Under the pieces are notes generated by a model. It was not told the DNA's origin. It searched no databases and saw only the letters and a program-made list of their open reading frames with translations. A stretch of DNA of 64,000 nt, taken from contig CM066035.1 in the NCBI GenBank assembly GCA_033557465.1, positions 920,090,235-920,154,234 of the forward strand. The letters are read 5' to 3'. A program made the position numbers and the translations under genes. This document shows, piece by piece, positions 25,801 to 32,437 of the stretch. Source of the stretch: Ichthyophis bannanicus. Its lineage: Eukaryota > Chordata > Amphibia > Gymnophiona > Ichthyophiidae. Numbering within the stretch: the first letter of the stretch is position 1; the number at the start of each line of letters is the position of its first letter.

Positions 25801-27332
25801 GTGAAGAAACACCATCTGCCACAAGAGGAACCAAGGAAGCTCCTGAATCCACTTTGGAAGACTCCCCCCCCCAGATCGGCTGCGCAAGCGGCGCACATAC
25901 TGTCCATTAAAAAATGGCACCACTTGCCACAACCAAGACAATGATGGAAAGATTTGGCATTAGTCTTCCTTCTGCAGCAGTCCCTGAACAAGGCCCTCAA
26001 TGAAATGGTGGGAAACAGGCCGCATGACCGTTGCAGCACACCTGCCTTTCCCGTGTCAGAAAATGGACTGCCAGTGGTGTCCAGATGCACCCTCTCAGCC
26101 GACCGAGCAGTAGGATCAGGCTGCAGCCGAAACCGCTGAGATCTGCTGGCCCCGCGATGAGAAAGAAAATGGCAATCACACATACATTTATCACTGGCAC
26201 CACGATGGGAAGCAGTCACAACACCAACCGCTGATGCGGATTCCCCAATGTACTTAGAGCCCGCAGCACCAACCAGCAGCTGTACTCCTCTGGGGCGGGA
26301 GAGTGCAGGGGTTGATTCCCAGCCAAGAGCTCTCCTCTATTTTAGAAACTTAAAAGAAAATGGAAAGAAAATCTAAGAAAAATAAGATGAATAAATAATA
26401 CTGAAAAGCCCCGACAGCCTCCTCAAAGGACTCATCTGACCCAATCCACCCTCTGGCACTCAGTCAGTCCTCTTGATCAGGAGTAAGGGCCCCCTCTGTA
26501 TTGGAAGGACAACCCAGAGGGGTATCTCGAATACATCCTAGGACCCTCACTAAGGAAACTCCACTGAATGGCGTCCTCAAGACAACTGGCTGAAGTTTTC
26601 AGGACCAAACAGCAACCATCATCTGCTGGAGACAGATAAAATACTGGCGGATGCTCCTAGCTGCACTGGTATTTATGCCAGTGATGATGTCACTGCAGTT
26701 CTGGTGTTTTCTTTGTTTCCATCATATGTTGGTAGGGGAAGATAACCCACTAATCTGGACTGGTATAGCAGGATGTTCAGGAAATGCTGCATACAGTACT
26801 TACATGTACAGGAGAGGCAGTAACCAAAGCCTTGTAAGCATTTCAATTCTATACACTGGGCTTCACATTTATACACCAACGCACACAGTGCCAGCTATCT
26901 CTGGGATCACCCAGAGCTTTTGTTTTTTTATTTGTTTTTAATGAAAAGAAGATTCTTACCAGCTCCAGCTTCATTATGTGTACACAGTCTCTGAGGATAT
27001 GTGTAGGAGCCCCTAACAGCTTGGTAAAGGCTATCAGAGTGTTGGCTTTGAATGGCGGTCCTGCAACCTACAGTAACAAAACAGCATGAGAGTATATTTC
27101 GCAGTTTTAGATAATCAAACAAACATTGTCAAAAGAGCAGTGGAATACGTACTCTTGTTTCAAAGAACTTTTCCAGGACTTGCAGCTCCTCGGGTTTCCA
27201 CTGTCCTGCATTTTCTGGAGTTACCTTCAGCTGCAAAGTCTGGTTGGTGTTAGGATTAAGAGCAACGCGACACTTCAGGGCATCTGTCTTGAACATTATT
27301 ACACCTGGTTCACTGGAGTTTATGAGCTGCAG
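5778..27332 (-). CDS. MED14: MED14, Mediator subunit 14, C-terminal five exons
   Basis: Joined on the minus strand: 27332-27153, 27067-26960, 8510-8385, 7353-7164 and 5851-5778. Together they give 225 residues plus stop, the C-terminal ~15% of a protein of about 1450 residues in vertebrates. Landmarks are [40 protein letters not shown] and a final LTLPPGGRA; the human protein ends ...GGRP. MED14 is the nuclear scaffold that links the head, middle and tail of Mediator, the coactivator bridging activators and RNA polymerase II. Its C-terminal part contacts the tail module. Every junction has a GT donor and an AG acceptor, and phases are compatible. The start codon and most exons lie beyond 64000. 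The frame is intact and the residues conserved, so it is almost certainly the functional gene. Confidence 0.96.
6050..6545 (-). mobile_element. tRNA-derived SINE, split by a mini-DIRS
   Basis: On the minus strand the head reads GTGGCCTAGTGGTTAGAGCA (an A-box-like word) and then GGGTTCAAATC (B-box-like) at about 6500-6537, followed by CCTTGGGTAAAGTAAC. The body resumes on the other side of the 6127-6458 insertion as TTTATCTCCCTTCGCCTCAG. That order (tRNA head, CCTTGGGCAAGTCAC, TTTATCTCCCTTTGCCTCAG) is the usual one in such SINEs, so the element was whole before the insertion. Confidence 0.7.
6127..6458. mobile_element. Palindromic mini-DIRS: two ITRs, no coding region
   Basis: The left half begins GTAGTTACTCACCTGTAACA and carries TCCTCACATATGGGTGA and CCCCCCAGCTTTCAAAAAAA. 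The right half is its near-complete inverse and ends TCACCCATATGTGAGGACTG then CTTGTTCTTAG. Each arm is about 150 bp. The sequence matches the outer ITRs of DIRS-0 and DIRS-3, including the word GAGATGCCACCACGCATGCG. No gag, RT or recombinase is present. I read it as a non-autonomous derivative made of the left and right ITR joined by a few bases. Confidence 0.85.
6910..6941 (+). repeat. G-rich tract
   Basis: An interrupted G-run ending in an uninterrupted run of about 14 G. Similar long G homopolymers occur near 10450, 13328, 13742 and 31050. Confidence 0.8.
7164..7353 (-). CDS. MED14: MED14 penultimate exon
   Basis: 190 bp (63 codons plus one base). The acceptor GCTCACAG precedes CTTCAGCTC, and the donor is CCAG|GTATTG. 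It encodes [20 protein letters not shown], then [20 protein letters not shown] and [13 protein letters not shown]. The leftover G combines with GT of the last exon to make Gly. Confidence 0.95.
7771..7797 (+). repeat. (GT)n microsatellite followed by G-run
   Basis: About ten GT units and then GGGGGGG, in the MED14 intron just past the exon at 8385-8510. Confidence 0.9.
8385..8510 (-). CDS. MED14: MED14 exon (third from the end)
   Basis: 126 bp, 42 codons, phase 0. The acceptor GTAACAG precedes TTCCCTGAT, and the donor is TTT|GTAAGTATG. It encodes [10 protein letters not shown] through the proline-rich [20 protein letters not shown] and ends KMLFF, continuing directly into LQLTQK of the next exon. 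Confidence 0.95.
8735..9112 (+). mobile_element. CR1 LINE fragment
   Basis: The words AAATTTGCAGATGATATAAA (the F-A-D-D-T-K RT motif in degraded form), GGAGTCTGGACATCCAAATG and AAGCTAATAGAATGCTAGGA match the same places in the CR1 copy at 42190-57745. Coding is broken by stops and indels. It is a short internal slice, truncated at both ends. Confidence 0.75.
9116..9345 (+). mobile_element. LINE 3' tail-like sequence
   Basis: It ends with AATTTGTAAACTGCTTTGTA, then CCCTGAAAAGGCGGTATAAT and an AATAAA-rich end. The layout is like the L2-type tails elsewhere, but the hairpin is decayed. Confidence 0.45.
9640..9842 (+). mobile_element. Second LINE 3' tail-like sequence
   Basis: It contains the foldback CTGCTAAGAATGATTTAAGA / TTAGCAG, followed by AAAATAAATTTG. 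It resembles the terminal hairpin and A-rich end of L2-type LINEs, but no coding sequence precedes it. Confidence 0.4.
9843..10473. other. Intron sequence, nothing recognised
   Basis: No coding or repeat signature I know. A 15-base G-run lies at about 10449-10463, just before the inverted repeat of the next element. Confidence 0.4.
11485..12760 (+). pseudogene. Gag-like ORF of the Ngaro-like element, frameshifted
   Basis: The first open part, 11485-12240, gives a Pro/Ser-rich N-terminus, an acidic stretch ([20 protein letters not shown]) and the word [15 protein letters not shown]. Coding then changes frame: 12152-12511 has [20 protein letters not shown] and [20 protein letters not shown]; from about 12505 another frame gives [20 protein letters not shown] and [17 protein letters not shown]. 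This order (acidic part, VDxLVxAVxxxTT, Dx-DRKxExxLKxxF, then a helical Ala-rich domain) matches gag proteins of DIRS/Ngaro elements as I know them. At least two frameshifts make it inactive. A conserved host gene is unlikely, since the flanks are element ITRs. Confidence 0.55.
12761..13318. other. Non-coding inside the Ngaro-like element
   Basis: There are no open frames of note and no familiar repeat. It probably represents the region where RT and recombinase have been lost or replaced. Confidence 0.4.
13319..14088 (+). repeat. Direct repeat pair of about 350 bp
   Basis: Copy 1 is about 13319-13675 and copy 2 about 13737-14088. Both start CAGCAGGGGGGGGG, and both contain AGCAGGTTCTGGGGACAGAG, CCTGGCTACCACACAAAGGC and CTAGAACTCATAGCAAAGTT in the same order. 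Differences are a few substitutions and 1-6-bp indels, so the duplication is fairly recent. Each copy ends near GCTCTTCCCAGAGCAGAGAG, itself a short palindrome. Ngaro elements have split direct repeats near their 3' end, which this could be. Confidence 0.85.
14476..14576. repeat. DIRS-1 internal complementary region (ICR)
   Basis: The first half, TTCCTGCTGTTCCCGGAGAT ... CTGTTACAGGTGAGTAACTA, is the inverse of the left ITR end. The second half, TCTCCAGGAACAAGCAGGAA ... CATATGGGG, is the inverse of the right ITR end. The two meet near 14532. This is the sequence expected of a template that brings the two ends of a DIRS together for circle formation. Confidence 0.9.
14693..15870 (-). pseudogene. 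DIRS-1 tyrosine recombinase, broken
   Basis: Two overlapping frames (15825-15352 and 15526-14693) make up the recombinase. The N-terminal part has [24 protein letters not shown] helices. Box I is [20 protein letters not shown] and box [15 protein letters not shown]. The C-terminal motif reads [11 protein letters not shown] where DIRS-2 has VHTFTAHYCLD. The nucleophilic Tyr is therefore Cys (codon TGC at 14767-14765 instead of TAC, one substitution). A 140-bp tandem duplication of the segment before box I (15271-15375 and 15411-15515) shifts the frame. This class of enzyme cuts and joins DNA through a covalent Tyr link and inserts the circular DIRS DNA. This copy should be dead. Confidence 0.9.
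15890..16610 (-). pseudogene. DIRS-1 RNase H and downstream domain
   Basis: Read on the minus strand, [20 protein letters not shown] (the RNase H Glu motif) is followed by [19 protein letters not shown] (Asp motif) and NSWADRLSR (Asp motif). Next comes [19 protein letters not shown], with ...[20 protein letters not shown] and [22 protein letters not shown] elements carry an RNase H followed by a region often described as methyltransferase-like; I see no DPPY-type motif to prove that activity. Compared with DIRS-2, the word LFA is missing after DI, so a small deletion is present. Confidence 0.85.
16560..17880 (-). pseudogene. DIRS-1 reverse transcriptase split by an L2 tail
   Basis: The fingers and palm are at 17880-17274. 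The palm reads [20 protein letters not shown], where DIRS-2 has DAY, so Ala->Gly beside the motif A Asp. [16 protein letters not shown] is motif B. The catalytic [11 protein letters not shown] is at about 17137-17105, on the other side of a 128-bp L2 insertion (17146-17273). The thumb region ([20 protein letters not shown]) follows. A frameshift also lies near 17580 in front of the LDL motif. The protein cannot be made as one chain. Confidence 0.9.
17146..17273 (-). mobile_element. L2 3' tail inserted in the DIRS-1 RT
   Basis: It runs from an A-rich 3' end (17146-17158, read as TTATTTTATTATT on the plus strand) through TCTTATATACCGCGCTATTC and GCATCAGTGCGGTATACATT to AACATGGG. A short target duplication, GAATAT or AATAT, flanks it: 17142-17147 and 17269-17274. 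DIRS-2 has uninterrupted coding sequence at the same place. Confidence 0.85.
17903..19724 (-). pseudogene. DIRS-1 gag, N- and C-terminal parts in different frames
   Basis: The start is at 19724-19722, giving [21 protein letters not shown] cysteine/histidine cluster follows (CTKC, then [18 protein letters not shown]), then a Ser/Arg-rich and low-complexity middle. The 302-residue frame ends at 18816. A second frame, 18595-17903, carries the C-terminal part: [40 protein letters not shown] and [20 protein letters not shown]. At least one frameshift lies between them (about 18820-18650). Gag is presumed to coat the RNA. The Cys/His cluster may bind nucleic acid, but it does not match the retroviral CCHC spacing. 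Confidence 0.85.
19799..19831 (+). repeat. (TA)n microsatellite with T-run
   Basis: About eleven TA units and then TTTTTTTTT, in the untranslated leader of DIRS-1. DIRS-2 has only a T-run at the same place (50401-50417), so the TA expansion is private to this copy. Confidence 0.9.
20140..22286 (+). pseudogene. CR1 reverse transcriptase remnant
   Basis: Motifs in order: [20 protein letters not shown] (RT motif 0/1), [35 protein letters not shown] then a stop at 20744, [11 protein letters not shown] (motif A, about 21225-21255), [20 protein letters not shown] (motif B), [10 protein letters not shown] (motif C, FADD), [16 protein letters not shown], and a C-terminal [20 protein letters not shown]. 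Defects are the stop after VVNKLL, the SINE insertion, a stop just past FDTVPHR, and a frame change at about 21780-21830. It acts, where intact, in target-primed reverse transcription. Confidence 0.88.
20861..21163 (-). mobile_element. tRNA-SINE with an L2-type tail
   Basis: On the minus strand: head GGAGGAGTGGCCTAGTGGTT with B-box-like GGGTTCAGATCC, a middle with CCACTTAACCCTCCATTGCC, and a tail AAACCGCCTTGATATCATGA / AAGGCGGTATATAAGAAATG ending A-rich. Target duplication TTCTTT flanks it (20855-20860 and 21164-21169). The tail hairpin is the one found at L2 3' ends, so this SINE can be expected to use L2 machinery. A related copy is at 40231-40490. Confidence 0.85.
22357..22492. other. Short unassigned intron sequence
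   Basis: Nothing recognised between the CR1 3' end and the L2 tail. Confidence 0.4.
22493..22860 (-). mobile_element. L2 LINE 3' end with ORF2 C-terminus
   Basis: On the minus strand the end of L2 ORF2 is legible: [20 protein letters not shown], then [20 protein letters not shown] and a stop. About 200 bases of 3'UTR follow, ending with AAACCGCGCTGATTCTAAAT / AGCGCGGTATATAAGAAACT and AATAAATAAA. This copy ties the hairpin tail seen all over the window to an L2 protein. Confidence 0.85.
22895..25310 (-). mobile_element. CR1 LINE copy, decayed, 3' end missing
   Basis: Minus strand, 5' at the right. The endonuclease part has [10 protein letters not shown] (about 25010), then [20 protein letters not shown] and [15 protein letters not shown] (24890-24700), and [20 protein letters not shown] (24630-24560). 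The RT start has [19 protein letters not shown] (about 23955-23890), then [16 protein letters not shown] sequence (about 23550-23510), and the C-terminus has [20 protein letters not shown] and [10 protein letters not shown] (22990-22908). There are many frame breaks. It stops near the QF(W) codon, without the CR1 3' repeats. It is the same subfamily as the copy at 42190. Confidence 0.88.
25315..26790 (-). mobile_element. Ngaro-like element, 5' half
   Basis: The outer end at 26762-26782 reads CCAGTCCAGATTAGTGGGTT on the minus strand, like the left end of the 10474-14140 element. CAGTATTTTATCTGTCTCCA then GCAGATGATGG at about 26648-26618 matches CAGTATTTTCTCTGTCTCAG then CAGATGGTGG at about 10595-10625. 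A gag-like frame occupies 26219-25515. The element is cut at about 25315, where CR1 sequence begins. Confidence 0.6.
25515..26219 (-). pseudogene. Cysteine-rich gag-like ORF of the Ngaro-like fragment
   Basis: 234 codons. The central part reads [20 protein letters not shown] with further cysteines (CAAC, CGRWC), a cluster that resembles the CxxC-type start of DIRS-family gags (CTKC...WCLKC). A Pro-rich segment and [20 protein letters not shown] follow. Beyond the stop the acidic segment [20 protein letters not shown] continues in another frame (about 25425-25360), as expected for gag. The N-terminal ~60 residues are probably not part of the original protein. Function is inferred only from style and position. 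Confidence 0.45.
26791..26959. other. MED14 intron start, no feature
   Basis: The first bases of the 18.4-kb intron (read from the exon at 26960) beyond its GTAAGA donor. It contains an A/T-rich run at 26920-26945. Confidence 0.5.
26960..27067 (-). CDS. MED14: MED14 exon (fourth from the end)
   Basis: 108 bp, 36 codons, phase 0. The acceptor CTGTAG precedes GTTGCAGGACCG, and the donor is GAGCTG|GTAAGA. It encodes [20 protein letters not shown] then [16 protein letters not shown]. The following intron (26959-8511) is 18.4 kb and filled with transposons. Confidence 0.95.
27153..27332 (-). CDS. MED14: MED14 exon (fifth from the end)
   Basis: 180 bp, 60 codons, phase 0 at both ends. The acceptor TTTCCAG precedes CTGCAGCTC, and the donor is AGA|GTACGT. 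It encodes [20 protein letters not shown] through [11 protein letters not shown]. The next exon is only 85 bp away. Confidence 0.95.
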
Positions 27333-27766
27333 CTGGAAAGAGATGATTCATGATATGAATTAACAGCGCACAGGAGAACCGCCAGACTCTCTTAGGTGGC
27401 CACTTTTAGCTGAGCAGGATACTGCTCTTTATGATGCTACTTCAGATGCTTTCTCTGCTCACTTTTAATATAATGAAAAGAGAGTTACAAATTCCAGAAG
27501 AATCTCACACCCTCATAGTGAGAGCAGTGGGCATAGGAATGCCCCGACAGCAACGAACAGTGGGAGCCAAGGACAGAAAGAAATGCAAGTTCATAAAATA
27601 AAGCCAACTGTAACCAGTGAGCTATACAGTTATTACTTCTTACCTTGAAGTCTGTCTTAACTAATTCAGCCTTCTGGTTACCAAGCTTAGGAAAGGGTGA
27701 TTTTCTAAGCCATTTAAAGCACTTGACCGATGATCTGAAAACTATCCTCCCTCAATACGACTAAAA
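27333..27766. other. MED14 intron, no feature
   Basis: Sequence between the exon ending at 27332 and DIRS-3. A pyrimidine-poor acceptor tract is seen directly beside the exon. Nothing else is recognised. Confidence 0.5.
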
Positions 27767-28052
27767 GCATAGTTACTCACCTGTAACAGGGTATTCTCCA
27801 GGGACAGCAGGAATCAGTCCTCACATATGGGTGACATCGGCACCAATGGGTCCTCATGGAAGCATACCCCCAGCTTCCAAAGAAAGCCTTTGGGAGATGC
27901 CACCACGCATGCGTAGTCCCCTTCCCGCCCAAGGATGCCGTCTTGCTCAGTCAGATGACATAGCTAAAAGATGGCAAAAAAATAAAAGATAGTAAATAAA
28001 ATAAATAAATATAAATAAGAAGCAACTCCAAGGGGAGAAGGGGGGGTGGGGG

Positions 28053-28151
28053 TTGAGAGGACTGATTCCTGTTGTCACCGGAGAATACCTGTTACAGCTG
28101 AGTAACTACGCTTTCTCCGGGAACAGGCAAGAAGTCAGTCTTCACATATGG
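28053..28151. repeat. DIRS-3 internal complementary region
   Basis: GGACTGATTCCTGTTGTCAC...CCTGTTACAGCTGAGTAACT is the inverse of the left end. TTTCTCCGGGAACAGGCAAG...CAGTCTTCACATATGGGG is the inverse of the right end. The layout is the same as in the other three copies. Confidence 0.85.
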
Positions 28152-28329
28152 GGCTCCCCAGCTACAGGCTACCAAAAGCTCATAGCAAAAAACACAGACT
28201 CCTTCACGGGGAGCCGCGAACAGCAGCAATTAAGTCCATATCCACAGACCACAGTAGGACCCCTGTGCCCATTGAAAACCAGCACTCCGGTAGCCTGAAC
28301 ACAGAAGGGTCGGAGGGTAGGAATTGCCT

Positions 28330-28881
28330 AAACCCCAAAAATGCTATGCTGCACAGCCTGGCCGAAGGCACAGTCCCGTCGGAACTCTCTTTTCAGGCAG
28401 TAATGGGCTGCAAAGGTATGGATTGAAGACCAAGTAGCGGCCCAGCAAATGTCCACCATCGGGACAGAGCACAAGTTTGCCACTGAGGCCGCCATGGCCC
28501 TGAGACGTTGTGCCGTGACACGGCCTTCCAGCGGGAGTCCCACCTGTTCAAGGGCAAGGACGATTCAGTCCGCCACCTAGGAAGACAGTGTAGGCGTGGT
28601 CACTGCCTCCCCCAGCCTACTGGAGTTGTAGGAGACGAAAAGCTGAGTAGCTTTGTGGTGGCCCTGAGTGTGTTGGATATAGAAGGACAAAGCCCTCTTA
28701 CAGTTCCAAGGTGTGAGGGACTGTCTACGCCCGACTGGAGAAAGGTCTCAGAAAGAAGGTAGGGAGTACTACTTCCTGGTTGAGATAGAAGGACGACATT
28801 ACCTTCGGAAGGAACTTAGGGTGCGTGCGGAGCACCACTCTGTTCTTGTAGAACCTGGTATAGGGCGCCTCCGCCACTAAG
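28330..28881 (-). pseudogene. DIRS-3 recombinase, C-terminal part
   Basis: It carries box II as RVTAQRLRAMAASVANLCSV. The catalytic His of HxxR is Gln (AQRLR against AHNVR in DIRS-2), while Arg is kept. The Tyr motif TFAAHYCLKREF is intact. The N-terminal half is on the far side of the PLE, at 32475-32960. Several stops lie between 28600 and 28860. Confidence 0.85.
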
Positions 28882-28980
28882 CAACACAGGAAAAACACCT
28901 CTCCTGCAAAGCACAGAAAACAAGGAAGAGCAGGAGGGCCACACCACTGGAAAGGAGCTTTATTCGTGTGTCAGAGGTCA

Positions 28981-29018
28981 GCCCTACACGTGTTTCGGCA
29001 TGAAGCCTTCATCAGGGG
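28981..29018 (-). ncRNA. Hammerhead-ribozyme motif, left PLE repeat
   Basis: Minus strand, read as RNA: stem I CAG-U-CCC, core CUGAUGA, an extra A, stem II GGC-UUCAU-GCC, core GAA, stem III AC-ACGU-GU, cleavage base A, then GGGCUG closing stem I. All invariant core bases are present. Stem I has a single-base bulge, and one additional A precedes stem II compared with the textbook layout. In this family such ribozymes process the element RNA. Confidence 0.75.
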
Positions 29019-29219
29019 ACTGCAACCTTTGGAAATAACTATACATAAAAAAGTTAAAAATCTTACATACATTAAATAGCACATCAAATGAAATGATTTA
29101 GAATAATAACTAACTAAAATAAAACCACATATAAATTATAAGGAGCCCAGTAAAAAATATATACATAAAAATAAAAAAAATGAAATGATAGTGATTAAAA
29201 ATGAAAATAAAAATGATAA

Positions 29220-30200
29220 ATACATAATCACAATAAAAGTCATGCTAAAATATAGTACCGTATAGCTAATAAGGACAAAGAAAAATCAATAAAACGTATA
29301 CAATATAAAAAAGTGTTGAGAGAAACAAAAGACAATTTAAGGGGTGAAAGTCAACCTTGTGGTTCTTATGTGACAGAGCAGGGAAATTTCTAACTCACCA
29401 CTGTGAGTTAGAATTCAATCTACCAAGAAATTATTCACTTGTTCAAATTCAGCTAGGAGAGAATTAAAGATAAATGTTAAAAATACATTCATGAATGTTG
29501 AACAATTCCCAGGGGGGCATACCCACAGAGTGCGTGAGAGAAAAAGAAAGAAATTGTATGAATCTGTCTCATCCTTAAAAAATACATAGTAGCTAATAGA
29601 GATACATCAATGGTGATTCATTAGGAAGTCTATCCTATAAATAACTAATCTTATATCATTTAATCTCATCACATGATGGCATAAGGTATAAAAAAATGAT
29701 CTTTTAGATGTGCCAAATGAAGGAGATGTAATACAGAAACGCCAAATTTGTGCGGGAAGCAGGAGACAGAGAAAGAAAGAAAGAAAAAAAGCACGAACCC
29801 GGGCAGGATCACTGAACCATGAAGTGAATCGAGTGACTCGCAAAAGAACACATCTCCCATACAGCAACGTACCTTGAGCCAAGCTTTAAATCATAAGAAA
29901 GAGAGACATAGCTAACATGCTCGTATTTAAAGGGAAAATGCAAGACTACCTCTCTGACATGAATCAATTATTCATCCCATGTGGCAGTGCAGACGGACCA
30001 GTCAAAAAAGGGGGTTTCAAAAATATCCATTGCAATATGCCTTGTAATATCTCAAAAGGAGTCAAAGCAGTCATCTATAAACACACAGAAATGATGAAAC
30101 ATGTTGCATAATACATCACGGGTTCAACATGAGCTAAAAAACATTAAACAGTCCTGTGTTATAAAGAACCGGGCGGGGGGAGGGAACCCGCAAGGATACA
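29220..30200. other. PLE interior, unassigned
   Basis: AT-rich with several A/G runs (29760-29790). No protein motif is recognised in either strand. A weak open frame on the minus strand (29882-29607) has no familiar domain. Confidence 0.4.
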
Positions 30201-30218
30201 ATTAAACCCTGCAAACGG

Positions 30219-30611
30219 ATGAAAACAAACCCACAAGGGCTATCCAAAAATTTTAAAATCTATAGTGATGAAATATATAAAATTGAAAGTTTACAGCGCG
30301 AAAATTGGTTCAAATGGTTACCCTTGTTCTTTGTTATGCAATTGGCTGGTTTGGCCTTGCAGAATAATTTCTTTTTGTTTGATGGGTTGATTTATCATCA
30401 GATTAAAGGGGTAGCTATGAGATCCCCTATGGCGCCTGATGATGCTAATCTATATGTTGCAGAGTTTGAATCAAAATTTTTAGCTAAACATCCATACAAG
30501 GACAATATTAAGATGTGGCAAAGGTGGCGTCTTTTAAGCGCTAGGAATTCGCGCCCAAAACCGCATGAAGTCGCACATGACAGCACCGGTCTGCTACGTG
30601 GGACATATTAG
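30219..30611 (+). pseudogene. Penelope-like reverse transcriptase fragment
   Basis: The recognisable block is FFLFDGLIYHQIKGVAMRSP followed by MAPDDANLYVAEFESKFLA. In PLE RTs this is the conserved GxAMGSPxAPxxANLYM region before the catalytic Asp motif; here the expected Gly of AMG is Arg. Upstream, KFKIYSDEIYK and WFKWLP-type residues belong to the same domain. The similarity ends near 30535, just before the YxDD region, where an inverted word pairs with 31196-31214. It is therefore a truncated, non-functional piece. Confidence 0.75.
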
Positions 30612-31214
30612 GAATTACATGGTCAGAATAAATAGAATATAGTGCAATTACTGCTAAACTCAATAAGGGCAAAAACCATGCCAAAAAAAGAAGTCAGCAA
30701 TTCTGAAAGCAGGGCAACTGCAGAGCCATTTCTATGGCAGTGGAAATGTGGTATAGTGCTTTGGAAATCAGTGCCCAGGGATGTGTGAGCCAAACGCCTT
30801 TTTTAACAAGCTGTGTGAATACTGTAATAAAGAGGATAACACTCTGATAGCCGTCTTTTTAGGAGAACAATAAATGGACGGTGTCTATTTAGGGAAGGGC
30901 ATGTGATCACGTTGGCCTAAAACAGTGTCTCGTGCAGCTAGAAACGTGTGTCTGTATGAGGAAAAACAAAGGAGTGGCCTGTATTCAAAACCAGAGGACT
31001 AAGTAAACCACCGAGCCATCAAAATATCATAAAAAAACATAAAAGGGGGGGGGGGGGGTAAATAGGATCGAATAAAATATATAATAAAGGGGTAAGAATA
31101 CAAACCAACATTAAAACCGTGTAAATAAAAAGAAAGTACCATAAATAGCTAAAACAGCCAATCAAATGCGATAACAAGGGTAAAAAACGATAACTAGAAT
31201 TCCTAGCGCTTAAA
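30532..31214. repeat. Inverted 19-bp words inside the PLE
   Basis: TTTTAAGCGCTAGGAATTC at 30532-30550 and its exact inverse GAATTCCTAGCGCTTAAAA at 31196-31214. The intervening 645 bases hold no open frame of note and a G-run at about 31045-31060. Confidence 0.8.
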
Positions 31215-32184
31215 ATACACCATCACGGAGTGTTTCTAAAAAGCACTGACAGAATTTTTCACCAGTCTATAACTACATTTACAAAATGCATTTTTGCTCA
31301 CACAGCCTTCGGGTAAGTGGATGTGCTTATGGCAGCCTTCTTTTTAGAATCTACTATGTTTATTCTCGAGCCCCACACCACAGGGGTTTCTTTATAAGAA
31401 ACGGCATTTTTGGCAGCATTGGTTTAACTACTCCGGTGGTTCCAATCACTGTCTATATTTTATAAAACACTATTTTAAAACTTCTTTTCGCTTTTGAACA
31501 TAGACAGCAAATACACGTTTTGCTGGAATGAAGCCATGTCCCGGTGACGTTATACAAGAATATAATATCACTGCTTTATGTGCTGCTAGCCCACTCTCGC
31601 TCTGATCTCCTCCTGTCTCAAATTTGAGTTGTACACCTTTATGTTTCATTTATTAGGTCTCCGGCCAGCTATTCAAAAATTAAAATTCAAAATTGTTTTA
31701 CTACATCTCACCATGTTCCGTTTATATATTTTAGCCTTTGAGCTCCAGATTGAATGGTGTCTTTTTAAAGACTACCTCCTCAAAGGGTGCCCTTTGTAAG
31801 TATGTTTCCCAGTCCTCATCATCTTCTCTTCCTTCACACTAATACCTTATTATTGATTTTAATGTAATAGATATGTTCATTACTTGTTTTTAATTGTTGT
31901 ATATAATTTATTGCTGTTCTTTTATTATTTATTAATATAATTGTTCCTTTATTTATTTATTGACCTTATCCATACAATATGTTTTTATTTTTATTTTTAA
32001 ATTTTAATTTTAGTACATAATACATTTTTATTATATTTTTTATTTATTGTGCATTTTGCTTTTGTTTTACATTTTAAGATGCGGTCCCCCCAAAGAAGGC
32101 AGTTTGCCGAAACGCGTAGGTTTTTTTTTCAATAAATAAACACCTGAGACCCCTCTCGTCCCTCGCTTGGTGTTTTTCTCCTTT
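31215..32184 (+). other. PLE 3' region with decayed ribozyme
   Basis: AT-rich non-coding sequence. At 32085-32121, CCCC-CAAAGAA-GGC-AGTTT-GCC-GAAACGCGTAGG has the stem II, GAAAC and stem III/cleavage parts of a hammerhead, but the CUGAUGA core has become CAAAGAA. At about 31515-31545 a similarly decayed minus-strand version may exist. Confidence 0.5.
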
Positions 32185-32394
32185 ATCATTTTTATTTTCA
32201 TTTTTAATCACTAACATTTCATTTTATTTGATTTTTATGCATACATTTTTTACTGGGCTCCTTATAATTTATATGTATTTTTGTATTAGTGTTTTATATT
32301 ATTTATTATTCTAAATCGTTTCATTTGATGTGCTATTTAATGTATGTAAGATTTTTAAACTTTTTTATGTATGGTCGTTATTTCCAAAGGTCGC

Positions 32395-32437
32395 AGACCC
32401 CTGATGAAGGCTTCATGCTGAAACACGTGTAGGGCTG
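32395..32437 (+). ncRNA. Hammerhead-ribozyme motif, right PLE repeat
   Basis: Plus strand: CAG-A-CCC, CUGAUGA, A, GGC-UUCAU-GCU (closing G-U instead of G-C), GAA, AC-ACGU-GU, A, GGGCUG. It differs from the left copy at two places (the bulged base and the last stem II base), both compatible with the fold. It faces the left copy. Confidence 0.75.
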
